Below, one piece after another: positions 20,865-30,012 of a DNA stretch of 64,000 nucleotides. Position numbers and translations under genes: made by a program. The first letter of the stretch is position 1, and each line of letters opens with the position of its first letter. The stretch covers positions 558,001 to 622,000 of the forward strand of contig NZ_CABVIX010000001.1 of the NCBI RefSeq assembly GCF_902498185.1, given 5' to 3'. This DNA is from Pseudomonas fluorescens (GTDB taxonomy: Bacteria; Pseudomonadota; Gammaproteobacteria; Pseudomonadales; Pseudomonadaceae). The notes beneath the pieces are model-generated. The model saw nothing but the letters and a program-made list of their open reading frames with translations. It ran no database searches and had not been told where the DNA came from.

Positions 20865-22682
20865 TCAGCGCTGGCGGCTGCAGCCCGTCAGTGTGCAGGC
20901 AGTGCCCAGCAACGCCAGGTGCGTCAAGCCTTGGGGCAGATTGCCCAGGTATTGCAGCGTATCGGGGTCGACCATTTCCGAGTAGATGCCCACTCCACGG
21001 TTCAGCCCCTCGACCGCGTCAAGGAACATCGCCGTTCCCCGCTCCTTGCGGCCCAGCAGTACATTGGCTTCGGCCAACCAGAAGGTACAGGCCAGGAAGC
21101 AGCCTTCCTCCTTGTGCACCTCGCTGTAGCGGTAGTGGAATGCCCCGCAGGCAAGTTCTTCTTCGATCGCCTCCACGGTGGCAAGCAGCCGCTCCTTGCG
21201 CGGGAAACCGAAACGCACGGCCATGGCGATGGAAGCATCCAGCCGCTCGCTGTCGGGATAGAACACGTAGGCCTGACGTTTTTCACACCAGCAATGCTCG
21301 TCGATCCACTCCAGGATCCGCTGGCGCTCGCGGTCCCAGCGTTCGCAGCAGGTGGTGGGCAGATGTCCGCCTTCGGCCAGCTCCACCGCGCGGCTCAACG
21401 CCTGCCAGCAACTGATCTTGGACATCGTGTAGTGCTGCTTCTCGGGCAGTTCCCAGATGCCAGAGTCCCTGAGTCGCCAGCCATCTGCACACTTGTCGGC
21501 CAGCTCCGCCAGGATCATCGCGCTGCGCGAGTCGAGAATGTTGCCCGAATCGATGAAGCAACGAGCGGTCTCGAAGATATCGCCATAGATCCCGTGCTGC
21601 ATCTGGTCCACCGCGTCATTGCCCTTGACCGGCGGCGAGTGCTTGTATCCCGGCAGGTCGATGTTTTCCGTGACTGTCCCAAGGCAGCCGTCCAGGGTGT
21701 AGCAGACGTGCGGGCCATGCTCGCCCAGGCGATGGATCAGCCAGGTGAACGCCGCCTTGGCCTCAGGCTGCGCGCCGATGCTCAGGAACGCCTCGATGGT
21801 ATAGCCCGCATCGCGGATCCAGGCGAAGCGGTAGTCGTAGTTCTTGTCACCACCGATGCGCTCGGGCAGCGAGGTGGTGGCCGCGGCCATGATCGAACCG
21901 CTGGGCGAGGACAGCAGCAGCTTGAGCGCCAGCGCACTGCGCGTGACCAGGGCTTTGTAGTCGCCGTTGTAGGTAAGGCCTTCGGTCCATTGCCGCCATT
22001 CGCGGTCCGAGCCGTCGATGCGCTCATCGATCAGCTCGAGCGGCGGCACCACCAGCGGCTCGTCGCGCCCGGCGACCATCGCCACGACTTCCCGTTCTCC
22101 GGCACCGATGTGCAGGCGTGCGCGCACCCCGAGGTCGTCCTGTCGCTCGACCTGCAGGCGATCGCTGTGCAGGAACATGCCGAGGATCTTGCCGGCGTGA
22201 AACACGCAGCCGTTATCGTTGGGCGACAGGTAGGGGCAGACCTTGTCAGCCTGGGTGCCGAAATCGATGTCTACCTTGAATACCACCTCGCCTTCGATGC
22301 CCTCGAGGCGGCGCCCGAGTTCGGCCCAGGGCAGGCGGCCCGCCGGTCCGCTGTTCAGCGACTCGACCATCCGTGCGCGGCCGTCGGCAGTGGTGAAGAC
22401 GGTTTCCAGCACGTTGCTGTCAGGACGATAGCGGCGCTCGACCGTGTACGGCTGCTCGGGGCACACCTGGAAGAAGCCGCCCGAATCCGGTGCCAGCAAG
22501 CGGTCGAACAATGGCGGAGAGTCCATGTGCGGTACGCACCACCAGTCGATCGAACCATCCCATCCGACCAGTGCCACCGATCGTCCATCGCCCAGCGCGC
22601 CATAGCCTTCCAAGGGTAGGTAGCCGTCTTCATCACGCACAGGCGCGCCTTGCTGATGTGAAAGCACAAGCGGTTTATTCAT
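20865..22682 (-). CDS. Glycoside hydrolase family 15 protein (glucoamylase/trehalase-like)
   Basis: A 605-residue protein with the bacterial GH15 architecture: an N-terminal beta domain (PLEGYGALGDGRSVALVGWD, about 20-260) and a C-terminal alpha/alpha barrel. Barrel landmarks are DYRFAWIRDAGYTIEAFL, the WELPEKQHYTMSK region that carries the general acid-type Glu, and GIYSEMVDP near the C-terminus with the base-type Glu. The family hydrolyses terminal alpha-glucosidic bonds of starch-like glucans or trehalose. No signal peptide is seen, so an intracellular glucan or trehalose is the likely substrate. The start at 22682 (MNKPLVLSH) was chosen over an upstream extension with no similarity. Confidence 0.87.
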   Translation of the reverse strand: MNKPLVLSHQQGAPVRDEDGYLPLEGYGALGDGRSVALVGWDGSIDWWCVPHMDSPPLFDRLLAPDSGGFFQVCPEQPYTVERRYRPDSNVLETVFTTADGRARMVESLNSGPAGRLPWAELGRRLEGIEGEVVFKVDIDFGTQADKVCPYLSPNDNGCVFHAGKILGMFLHSDRLQVERQDDLGVRARLHIGAGEREVVAMVAGRDEPLVVPPLELIDERIDGSDREWRQWTEGLTYNGDYKALVTRSALALKLLLSSPSGSIMAAATTSLPERIGGDKNYDYRFAWIRDAGYTIEAFLSIGAQPEAKAAFTWLIHRLGEHGPHVCYTLDGCLGTVTENIDLPGYKHSPPVKGNDAVDQMQHGIYGDIFETARCFIDSGNILDSRSAMILAELADKCADGWRLRDSGIWELPEKQHYTMSKISCWQALSRAVELAEGGHLPTTCCERWDRERQRILEWIDEHCWCEKRQAYVFYPDSERLDASIAMAVRFGFPRKERLLATVEAIEEELACGAFHYRYSEVHKEEGCFLACTFWLAEANVLLGRKERGTAMFLDAVEGLNRGVGIYSEMVDPDTLQYLGNLPQGLTHLALLGTACTLTGCSRQR

Positions 22683-22826
22683 GGGACCCCACGTTTTAAC
22701 GGTTCGACAGCAGGGCATTGCCGGTCGGGTAGACCCCGCTGGCACAATGCCCCTCTATAACTACCGACTGTGTAAAGTGGGCGTTGGTTCGAGGTTTGTG
22801 CCATCACGGCTCGGTCACGCTTGTGC

Positions 22827-23284
22827 TCAATCGAGCAGATGGACCAGCCGTGGCACCAGCCCCATGGGCAGTACGTCGACCAGTGCGAGGGTTACCGGCA
22901 GCTTGAAGCGCCGCGGTCCCGCGCTGCCCGGATTGAGGTACAGGCAAGCGCCGCGCCAGTCGAACAACGGCTTGTGCGAATGCCCGGTGATGACCAGCCT
23001 AGTGTCGCTGTCGAGCAGGGCCGGTACGTCGGCGATGTCGTGGACGAGCAAAGTCTGCCAGCCGTCAAGGTCAAGCCGCAGGGAGTCGGCAATGTCCGCC
23101 GCCCAGGGGGCATTGATATCGTTGTTCCCCGCACCACGTGGAGCGGGGCGAGGGCGGTGAGTTGTTCGAGTATCTCCGGCTTGCCGATGTCGCCGGCATG
23201 GATGAGCTGCTCGCAGCCTTCGAGGGCGGCAAGGGCTTCGGGGCGCAGGAGGCCGTGGGTGTCGGAGAGGATGCCAATTTTCAT
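22827..23284 (-). pseudogene. YfcE/MJ0936-type metallophosphoesterase broken by a frameshift
   Basis: Two frames together make one complete small phosphodiesterase of about 152 residues. The first frame, from ATG 23284, reads MKIGILSDTHGLLRPEALAA, HAGDIGKPEIL and HVVRG. The other frame continues at NNDINAPW and LLVHDIADVPALL, then VITGHSHKP and LYLNPGSAGPRR. All metal-binding motifs (SDTH, GD, GN-type, GHSH) are accounted for. The break is near 23128-23132, where one base appears to be missing from the GGN motif (GTGCGGGGAACAACGAT in the gene direction). It is either a true recent pseudogene or a sequencing error in a G run. The intact enzyme would hydrolyse phosphodiesters with bound Mn2+. 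Confidence 0.8.
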
Positions 23285-23325
23285 GGGCAAAGCTTACGAT
23301 CCTTTGGCATCCATCCGTTAACGGC

Positions 23326-23721
23326 TTAGCGATGCACGTGCTTGTGCATGATCTGAATCAGATTGCCGCACGTGTCATCGAACACCGCGACCGTGACCTG
23401 TCCCAGGTCGGTCGGCGGTTGGGTGAAGTGCACGCCGGCGGCGCACAGCCGCTCGTACTCTGCCTCGACGCTTCTGACGCCAAAGGAGGTATAGGGAATG
23501 GAATCGGACTTGAGCGCCGCCTTGAAGGCCTTTGCCGCCGGGTGGGTATCGGGCTCGAGCACCAGCTCGACACCCCCCGGATCCGCCGATGAGGTGAGGG
23601 TGATCCAGCGATGCTGGCCCATGGGAATATCCTGCTTGATGTCAAAGCCCAGCACGTACCGGTAAAAGGTCAGTGCCTTGGCCTGGTCGTCGACCAGTAC
23701 GCTCGTCATCACGATCTTCAT
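23326..23721 (-). CDS. VOC-family (glyoxalase-fold) protein
   Basis: A 131-residue protein of the vicinal oxygen chelate superfamily. It starts MKIVMTSVLVDDQAKALTFY, continues with VLGFDIKQDIPMGQHRWITL, and ends with VAVFDDTCGNLIQI, the typical paired beta-alpha-beta-beta-beta modules. Candidate metal ligands are His42-region GQHRW, Glu52 of GVELVLE and the acidic residues near the end. Such proteins include lyases, dioxygenases and antibiotic-binding resistance proteins; nothing here fixes the substrate. It lies between the broken phosphoesterase and the ParA gene, all on the minus strand. Confidence 0.85.
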   Translation of the reverse strand: MKIVMTSVLVDDQAKALTFYRYVLGFDIKQDIPMGQHRWITLTSSADPGGVELVLEPDTHPAAKAFKAALKSDSIPYTSFGVRSVEAEYERLCAAGVHFTQPPTDLGQVTVAVFDDTCGNLIQIMHKHVHR

Positions 23722-23783
23722 GGAGCTCTCCGCCAGTACAGATTCCCTGAGCGTAGACCAATGCCAGGCTCTACAGCGCCAGA

Positions 23784-23822
23784 ACCCCGCGTTGGGTGCG
23801 TGCGTGCAGCGGCGCGCGGGGT
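23784..23822 (-). terminator. Hairpin after the parA-like gene
   Basis: ACCCCGCG and CGCGGGGT form a perfect 8-base stem with a 23-base loop, just past the ParA stop on the minus strand. There is no T-run. Confidence 0.35.
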
Positions 23823-23828
23823 GGAATA

Positions 23829-24602
23829 TCAGGCTGCGCGCTCGAGCGCGCCGAGCAGATCCACGAACTCCAACGACAATTTGTGCCGCGGCGCCAGATG
23901 CACCAGGGGCACCGAGGCCTCATGCGATTCGCGCATCTTCACCGAGCTGCTCAGGTACACCGGCAGCACCGGCACGCCCTCGGCCAGCAGCTCATCCACC
24001 AGCCCCTGGTGCAAGCTGGTACGGGAGGTGAACTGGTTGACCACCACACCTTCGATCTCCAGCTTCTCGTTGTGATCCTGGCGCAGATCGTCCACCTGGG
24101 CGATCACGCTCAGCAGGGCCTGGCGCGAAAAGCTGTCGCAATCGAACGGGATCAACAAGCGGTCGGCGGCCACCAGCGCGCTGAAGGTGTAGAAATTGAG
24201 CGAAGGCGGGGTGTCGATGTAGATGCGCTCGTAGTCCTCGGACAGCTCCACCAGCAACTTGCGCAGCTTGTTGATCTTGAACTTGCTCTCGAGCTTGGTT
24301 TGCAAGTCTGCAAGCTCGGGGCTGGCGGTGATCAGGTCGAGATTGTCGTACCCAGTGGCGGTAATGGCCACGCGGTTTCTCTTGCCAGCGGCATTGCTGG
24401 AGAGGGTCTGCTTGAAGAAGTCGGCGATACCGGCCGGTATGTCGTCGTTGGCCAGCCCAGTGAGGTACTGGGTCGAGTTGGCCTGGGGATCAAGATCAAC
24501 CAGCAGCGTCCGATAGCCTTCGGCGGCACTCACCGCGGCCAGGTTGCAGGCGATGCTGGACTTGCCTACGCCACCTTTCTGATTGAATACGACACGACGC
24601 AT
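23829..24602 (-). CDS. Orphan ParA/MinD-family ATPase
   Basis: A 257-residue deviant-Walker ATPase. The P-loop FNQKGGVGKSS (residues 6-16) carries the signature first lysine of ParA proteins; LLVDLDPQANST and IYIDTPPSLNFYT are the other nucleotide-binding motifs. Members position DNA or protein complexes by ATP-dependent dimerisation on the nucleoid. No parB, centromere-like repeat or replication gene is nearby, so it is not the chromosome-partition ParA; a role in positioning some cell component is more likely. The ATG at 24602 (MRRVVFNQKGG) is the preferred start; ATG 24614 and TTG 24632 are in frame upstream. Confidence 0.85.
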   Translation of the reverse strand: MRRVVFNQKGGVGKSSIACNLAAVSAAEGYRTLLVDLDPQANSTQYLTGLANDDIPAGIADFFKQTLSSNAAGKRNRVAITATGYDNLDLITASPELADLQTKLESKFKINKLRKLLVELSEDYERIYIDTPPSLNFYTFSALVAADRLLIPFDCDSFSRQALLSVIAQVDDLRQDHNEKLEIEGVVVNQFTSRTSLHQGLVDELLAEGVPVLPVYLSSSVKMRESHEASVPLVHLAPRHKLSLEFVDLLGALERAA

Positions 24603-24732
24603 GAGACGGTTCATCCATGTAATAAGGCCCAAAGGCCGACCGGGGAAATATGTGTCAGAGCTGAGTCAATCGTATGTCTGAAAAGTTACAGTTTTAAGTC
24701 AGGGAGGTCTGACGCGACGGTCGATGGGCTGC

Positions 24733-24776
24733 GACAATTGTCACCTTGACAAAACACTTGAAACGAATTGTTACAT
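24733..24776 (+). promoter_or_regulatory. Candidate promoter/operator ahead of gluconate dehydrogenase
   Basis: The gap 24603-25053 holds a 10-base palindrome GACAATTGTC (24733-24742) next to a perfect -35 hexamer TTGACA (24746-24751); TTACAT (24771-24776) is a poor -10 at 19 bases. The rest of the gap, including a 92-codon frame at 24768-25046, shows no gene I can support. Confidence 0.35.
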
Positions 24777-25053
24777 TGCGTCTCAAAGCTGATACGATTC
24801 CGGTCCCGTGATGAGCAGCCGGTACCTGAAGGTATCGCACCCTCCATGCAGAGCTGGTCCACCAGCCGCCCCGTTGCACAACCACTACAAGTAGAGCAGC
24901 CAGCAAGGCTCGCCAGCCCCGGTCCCGACGCGGACCACGAACGCCAGAAGCCATCCCCTCTGACCAGGGTGAAGTCGGCTGTGCTCAGGGTTTTGCAACG
25001 GATTTGCCATGCTTGTCCCGGGTTTTCTGTGAGCAGTCATAGGTGACCTCTAC

Positions 25054-25773
25054 ATGCTGTTGTCCAAGCCAACATCACGAAGAAAGTTTCTGCTTTCTTC
25101 CCTGATCGCCCTGCCTGCGCTGGGCGTGACCGTCAAGGGCCTTAGCGCGGCCATGGCCGCCGATATGGTGGCCCCGAGCCTCGAAGGCTATTCACCGACC
25201 TTTTTCAGCCCTGTCGAGTGGCCTTTCATCCTGTCGGCCTGTGATCGCCTGATCCCGTCCGAAGGGCGCGGCCCCGGCGCGCTGGAAACCAACGTGCCGA
25301 TCTTCCTCGACCAGCAGCTGGCCAGCGACCTGGGCAGCGAGATCTACCTCGAAGGCCCGTTCGACGTCAAAGCCCCGGCGACGATGGGCTACCAGCTGCC
25401 GTACCTGCCGCAAGAGATCTACCACAAGGGTATCGCCGCCACCGAGGCCTGGTGCCAGGCCACCCACGGCAAGCGCTTCGCGCTGCTCGACGCCGCCACC
25501 CAGGACCAGGTGCTCAAGCAGCTGCAGGCCGGAGAGGTGAACTTTGCCGCCTATGGCGAGGACATCCTCAACTGCAAGGCCTTCTTCAGCGAGCTGCTCA
25601 ACCACACGCGCCAAGGCTACATGGCCGACCCCATCTACGGCGGCAACAAGGGCATGAAGGCCTGGATCGCCATCGGCTTCCCGGGCGCGCGTGCCAGCTA
25701 CCTGGAGTGGGTCGCCCAGCACAACGTCCAGTACCCCCTCGGGCCGGTCAGCCTCAGCGGCGATCGCGGCTGA
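25054..25773 (+). CDS. Gluconate 2-dehydrogenase, small (gamma) subunit
   Basis: A 239-residue protein of the gluconate 2-dehydrogenase subunit 3 family. The N-terminus has a twin-arginine export signal, TSRRKFLLSS (residues 7-16), followed by a hydrophobic stretch and an AMA-type cleavage region near residue 35. In this enzyme class the small subunit carries the Tat signal and takes the folded FAD subunit, which has none, across the inner membrane with it. The conserved WPFILSACDRLIP and FFSELLNHTRQGYMADPIYGG motifs are present. It is the first gene of a three-gene operon with the flavoprotein 36 bases downstream. Confidence 0.92.
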   Translation: MLLSKPTSRRKFLLSSLIALPALGVTVKGLSAAMAADMVAPSLEGYSPTFFSPVEWPFILSACDRLIPSEGRGPGALETNVPIFLDQQLASDLGSEIYLEGPFDVKAPATMGYQLPYLPQEIYHKGIAATEAWCQATHGKRFALLDAATQDQVLKQLQAGEVNFAAYGEDILNCKAFFSELLNHTRQGYMADPIYGGNKGMKAWIAIGFPGARASYLEWVAQHNVQYPLGPVSLSGDRG

Positions 25774-25809
25774 CCATTCGCCACGCCCAGAGCCAAGCAA
25801 AGGTTTTTT

Positions 25810-27579
25810 ATGTCGAACATTACCAATGACGAAGTCGATGTCGTCGTAGTCGGCCTCGGTTGGGCCGGCTCGCTGATGAGCATCGAGCTCGCTCAGGCAG
25901 GTCTCAAGGTCCGCGCCCTGGAGCGCGGTGAAGACCGCAACAACGCTGACTTCACCTATCCCAAGCCCGCCGACCAGTATGCCTATGGCGTGCGCAACAA
26001 GATCATGGTCACGCCCAAGGACGGCGCGCTTACCGTGCGTCACAACAGCAGCCAGACGGCGCTGCCGACCCGCCAGTGGGGCGCCTTCGTGCCCGGCACT
26101 GGTGTCGGCGGCTCGGGCCTGCACTGGACCGGTGTGCTGATCCGTCCCACGCCGACCGATATCAAGCTCAAGACCTACGCCGACCAGGCCTACACCCGTG
26201 GTCAGCTCGAAGAAGGCATGCAGATCCGCGATTACCCCTTCACCTGGGAAGAGATCGAGCCGTACCTGGATAAATTCGACAAGATCTGCGGTCTGTCGGG
26301 CAATACTGGCAACCTGCAAGGGCGCATCGTCGAAGGCGGCGATCCTTTCGAAGGGCCACGTTCCAATCCTTTCCCGCTGCCCGCGCTGGAAGACACGCTC
26401 AACAACACGATGTTCGCCGAGGCCGCGCGCAAGCTGGGCTACCACCCGTTTCCCAACCCGTCGGCCAACGTGTCACGCGCCTGGAAAAACCCCTACGGCA
26501 ACCAGATCGCGCCGTGCAACTACTGCGGCTACTGCAGCAAGTACCCGTGCCTGAACTACTCGAAGGCCTCGCCGCAGACCGCGGTGATGGACTCGCTCAA
26601 GCGCATGCCCAACTTCGACTACCGCACCCACGCCAACGTGCTGCGCGTCGACCTGCACGCCGACGGCAAGACCGCAAAGGGCGTCACCTATGCCGACGCC
26701 CAGGGCAATGAGGTGTTCCAGCCCGCGAAGATCGTTGTGCTGGCGGGCTTCCAGTTCGTCAACGTGCGCCTGATGCTGCTGTCGGGCATCGGCAAGCCGT
26801 ACGACCCGCTGACCGGCACCGGTACCATCGGGCGCAACTACGCTTTCCTGAGCGTTGGCGGCAACACGCTGTTCTTCAAGGACAAGCAGTTCAACCCGTT
26901 CGCCACCGCCGGCGCCACCGGGCAGATGTTCAACGACATCTCCCCAGGCAACTGGGACGGCCCGGCCCACGGCGTGATCGGCGGTGCCAAGATCCACAGC
27001 TCCCAGGCCACCGGCACGCCGATCGGCACCGCACTGCCAGGCGGCACCCCGGAGTGGGGCCAGGGCTGGAAGGAGGGCATGCAGGACTGGTACGGCCACT
27101 CGATGAAGATCAGCATCTCGACCGGCTGCATGTCGTATCGCGACCACTACCTGGACCTCGATCCGAACTACAAGGACCCGTGGGGCCAGCCGCTGCTGCG
27201 CATCACCTTCGACTGGAAACAGAACGAGCTCAGGCTGCAGCAGTACCTGCGCACCATCGTCCAGGACATCACCAAGGAGCTTGGTCCGGACAGCTACAGC
27301 GAGAGCTTCCTGTCGATGGACTCGCACTGGGACATCACCAAGTACGTCTCCACCCACAACGTGGGTGGCGCGATCATGGGTGACTCGCCGGAAACCAGCG
27401 CGCTCAACCGCTACCTGCAGAGCTGGGACGTACACAACGTGTTCGTGCCGGGCGGCAACGCCTTCCCGCAGAACTTCCAGGCCAACCCAACCGCGCTGAT
27501 CGGCGCACTGACCCTGTTCGCCGCCCAGGCGATCAAGGATCAGTACATCAAGAACCCTGGTCCGCTGGTGCAGGCATGA
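25810..27579 (+). CDS. Gluconate 2-dehydrogenase, FAD (GMC oxidoreductase) subunit
   Basis: A 589-residue GMC-family flavoprotein that oxidises D-gluconate to 2-keto-D-gluconate in the periplasm. The FAD-binding GLGWAG (15-20) sits near the N-terminus, with FVPGTGVGGSGLHWTG and the C-terminal THNVGGAIMGDSPETSALN and GGNAFPQNFQANPTALIGA motifs holding the catalytic His/Asn region. It lacks its own signal peptide, as expected for a partner of the Tat-exported small subunit. Electrons pass to the triheme cytochrome encoded next. A Cys-rich stretch APCNYCGYCSKYPCLNYS suggests an iron-sulphur cluster, as reported for this family. Its stop overlaps the cytochrome start. Confidence 0.93.
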   Translation: MSNITNDEVDVVVVGLGWAGSLMSIELAQAGLKVRALERGEDRNNADFTYPKPADQYAYGVRNKIMVTPKDGALTVRHNSSQTALPTRQWGAFVPGTGVGGSGLHWTGVLIRPTPTDIKLKTYADQAYTRGQLEEGMQIRDYPFTWEEIEPYLDKFDKICGLSGNTGNLQGRIVEGGDPFEGPRSNPFPLPALEDTLNNTMFAEAARKLGYHPFPNPSANVSRAWKNPYGNQIAPCNYCGYCSKYPCLNYSKASPQTAVMDSLKRMPNFDYRTHANVLRVDLHADGKTAKGVTYADAQGNEVFQPAKIVVLAGFQFVNVRLMLLSGIGKPYDPLTGTGTIGRNYAFLSVGGNTLFFKDKQFNPFATAGATGQMFNDISPGNWDGPAHGVIGGAKIHSSQATGTPIGTALPGGTPEWGQGWKEGMQDWYGHSMKISISTGCMSYRDHYLDLDPNYKDPWGQPLLRITFDWKQNELRLQQYLRTIVQDITKELGPDSYSESFLSMDSHWDITKYVSTHNVGGAIMGDSPETSALNRYLQSWDVHNVFVPGGNAFPQNFQANPTALIGALTLFAAQAIKDQYIKNPGPLVQA

Positions 27580-28955
27580 GGCGCGCGCAGATGAAATCCA
27601 AGTCACGTTCCTTACTGCTGGTCCTGCTGGTGCTGGCCATACTGCTCGCACTGCTGGCCTGGGCGATGAGCTTCGTGCTCAACCGCACGGGCGACCCCAC
27701 CGCACAGCTGACCCAGCCGATCACTCCCGAGCTGGTGAGCAAGGGTGAATACCTGGCGCGCGCGGGTGACTGCGTGGCATGTCACACCCGCCACGATGGC
27801 GGCAAGCCTTTCGCCGGCGGGTTGGGTATCGAGTCGCCGATCGGCACGATCTATTCGACCAACATCACCTCGGACAAGGCCACCGGCATCGGCGGCTGGA
27901 GCTACGGCGAGTTCGAACGCGCCATGCGCCGCGGCATCGGCCATGACGGCAGCGCACTGTACCCAGCGATGCCGTATCCGTCCTACGCCAAGGTCAGCGA
28001 TGCCGACCTGCAGGCGCTGTATGCCTACTTCATGAAGGGCGTGGCGCCGGTCGAGCAGGCCAACAAGGCCAACGACATCCCCTGGCCGCTGTCGATCCGC
28101 TGGCCCCTGGCCTACTGGCGCAGCCTGTTCTCGCCGCTGCCAGCGTCCAAGACCACCGCCGCCCAGGCCGACGCCGACGCCCAGCTCGTTCGCGGCGCTT
28201 ACCTGGTGCAGGGCCTTGGCCACTGTGGCTCGTGCCACACGCCACGCGCACTGACCATGCAGGAAAAAGGCCTCGACGAAAACGCCAGCGGCTACCTGAC
28301 CGGCGCCGAGCTCAACGGCTGGGCCGTGCCCGCGCTGCGCGGCATGCAGCATTGGTCCGAGCAGGACATCGTCGAGTACCTGGGCAGTGGCCGCAATAGC
28401 AAGGCTTCCGTCGCCGGTGAAATGAAAGACGTGGTCGCCAACAGCACCTCGCACATGAGCGACGAAGACCTGCTGGCCATGGCCGTCTACCTCAAGTCCC
28501 TTGCCGCGGACGGCCAGCCCGTCCACTCGCATGTCGCCGAGCGCAGTCAAGCCTCTACCCGCAAGCTCACCGCCGCGAAGGATCTGACCCTGGGCGAGCG
28601 GCTGTACATCGACAACTGCGGCGCGTGCCACTTTGTGGCGGGGCAGGGCGCGGAGCAAGTGTTCCCTCGTCTGGACGGCGCTTCCATCGTCAACGCCGAG
28701 AACGCTACCGCCCTGGTCCACGTGATCCTCGCAGGCGCGCAAACGCCCTCCACCGAGCGGGCGCCGTCGGTACTGCCAATGCCTGGGTTTGCCCAGCGTC
28801 TGGATGACGCGGAAGTGGCCGAGCTTGCCACCTTCGTTCGCCAGGGGTGGTCGAACAACGGCTCGGCCGTGTCGCCTGAGCTGGTGCATGCCGTGAGGGA
28901 AAAGCTGGGTGAGCATGACATCGGGGAGAAGGCCTTGAAGCCTAACGACGAGTAA
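27576..28955 (+). CDS. Gluconate 2-dehydrogenase, triheme cytochrome c subunit
   Basis: A 459-residue membrane-anchored cytochrome c with three CxxCH haem sites: CVACH (near residue 66), CGSCH and CGACH. A long hydrophobic N-terminal segment (LLLVLLVLAILLALLAWAM) is the signal or anchor. It receives electrons from the flavoprotein and passes them to ubiquinone or the respiratory chain. The ATG at 27576 forms an ATGA with the upstream stop; an ATG at 27591 (MKSKSRSLL), preceded by AGGCG, is an equally reasonable start. The gene order small subunit, flavoprotein, cytochrome is the standard one. Confidence 0.92.
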   Translation: MRRAQMKSKSRSLLLVLLVLAILLALLAWAMSFVLNRTGDPTAQLTQPITPELVSKGEYLARAGDCVACHTRHDGGKPFAGGLGIESPIGTIYSTNITSDKATGIGGWSYGEFERAMRRGIGHDGSALYPAMPYPSYAKVSDADLQALYAYFMKGVAPVEQANKANDIPWPLSIRWPLAYWRSLFSPLPASKTTAAQADADAQLVRGAYLVQGLGHCGSCHTPRALTMQEKGLDENASGYLTGAELNGWAVPALRGMQHWSEQDIVEYLGSGRNSKASVAGEMKDVVANSTSHMSDEDLLAMAVYLKSLAADGQPVHSHVAERSQASTRKLTAAKDLTLGERLYIDNCGACHFVAGQGAEQVFPRLDGASIVNAENATALVHVILAGAQTPSTERAPSVLPMPGFAQRLDDAEVAELATFVRQGWSNNGSAVSPELVHAVREKLGEHDIGEKALKPNDE

Positions 28956-28961
28956 GAGTGT

Positions 28962-28993
28962 GCTGCCGGACCGCCTCTCAGGGGTTCGGCAGC
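28962..28993. terminator. Bidirectional hairpin between gluconate dehydrogenase and uvsE-like gene
   Basis: GCTGCCGGACC and GGTTCGGCAGC pair over 11 positions with one G-T mismatch around a 10-base loop. It overlaps the last codons of the convergent endonuclease gene. Confidence 0.55.
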
Positions 28994-30012
28994 GCATCCC
29001 CGTAGCGCAGGTAGAATTCCAGCGTCGCCAGGTTCTTGTCCTTGGCCTCGAACATGATGTCGAAGCGATCGAGGAATTCAAGGGCGTAGCGGTTGGTCCA
29101 GTCGTTCCACATGCGCGCGCTGTGCAGGTAAAGGTCACGCTTGTTGACCTTTGCCAGCAGCGCGGGCATCTCCAGCTTCTGCTGCGCCGTGAAGCCCGCG
29201 TCCATCAGCGATTCGGGTGGCTGCGAAAAGTGCATCACCGGGCGCACGCCGCGCCAGCTGTCGATGATGCGCGATACCCGTGGGTCATCCGGGGCGATGT
29301 AGTCGTTCTCGTTGATCCAGCAGTGATGGATGTCCAGCACCACCGGCGCAAGGTCGGCCAGTTGCAGGCAATCGTTCACGCCGTAGGTCTTTTCTTCGTT
29401 CTCGAAGGTAATGGTATTGCGTGCCTCCTGCGACAGCCGTGGCCAGATAGCGCGCGTGCCTTCGGCGCCCAGGCGTCCGGCGATGTGCACGTTGCACTTG
29501 AAATCCTGGAAGCGCTGGCCGTAGCCCATCATGCGGATCATGTCCGCGTGGTACTCGAACTCGGCGAGGCTGTTTTCGACCACCTGTGGCTTGTCCGACC
29601 CCAGCACGCAGTACTGTCCCGGATGAAACGACAGGCGTATGTCCGCCGCGCGGGCACGTTCGCCGATGGCGGCGAATCCCGCCTGCAGTCGTGCTTGCAT
29701 GGCAGGGTCCTGATAGAAGTGCGCTACGTCCGGGTGACTGTAGAGCGGCAGCAGGTCGCTGCTCAGCCTGAGCATGTGCAGCACCGGCGGCAGGCCTGCC
29801 ACGTAGTCGATCAGGCGCAGCTGCGACTCGAGGTTATGCTCGACCAGCTCGATCAGCTTGGCTTTCGCGGCCTGCACGCTCACACCCGACAGCCAGCGCA
29901 AGGTGGTGGTGCGCGGATTGAAGGCTTTTTCGATCACCCCCAGCTGCTTTACCGACAGGCTGTGCAGGCTATGGCGGTATTTGCAGGCAAAGCCCAGGCG
30001 AGGGCGGGTCAT
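28978..30012 (-). CDS. uvsE: UV damage endonuclease (UvsE/UVDE family)
   Basis: A 344-residue TIM-barrel endonuclease. The family initiates repair by nicking 5' of UV photoproducts and some other lesions, without a glycosylase. Metal-ligand regions are visible in order: HMLRLSSDLLP, LSFHPGQYCVL, NITFENEEKTYG-like (TITFENEEKTY), VVLDIHHCWIN and MHFSQPPES. The start MTRPRLGFACKYRH is typical of the family (xxRLGxxC). It has no signal peptide. Its start overlaps the stop of the upstream lipoprotein gene (ATGA), so the two are probably one transcript even though their functions look unrelated. Confidence 0.82.
   Translation of the reverse strand: MTRPRLGFACKYRHSLHSLSVKQLGVIEKAFNPRTTTLRWLSGVSVQAAKAKLIELVEHNLESQLRLIDYVAGLPPVLHMLRLSSDLLPLYSHPDVAHFYQDPAMQARLQAGFAAIGERARAADIRLSFHPGQYCVLGSDKPQVVENSLAEFEYHADMIRMMGYGQRFQDFKCNVHIAGRLGAEGTRAIWPRLSQEARNTITFENEEKTYGVNDCLQLADLAPVVLDIHHCWINENDYIAPDDPRVSRIIDSWRGVRPVMHFSQPPESLMDAGFTAQQKLEMPALLAKVNKRDLYLHSARMWNDWTNRYALEFLDRFDIMFEAKDKNLATLEFYLRYGDALPNP

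Noticed and set aside
20919..22619. 566-codon plus-strand frame opposite the GH15 gene
   Set aside because: It is the antisense shadow of a gene with clear GH15 motifs.
24768..25046. 92-codon plus-strand frame before gluconate dehydrogenase
   Set aside because: No ribosome binding site or family similarity, and it covers the region expected to hold the operon promoter and leader.
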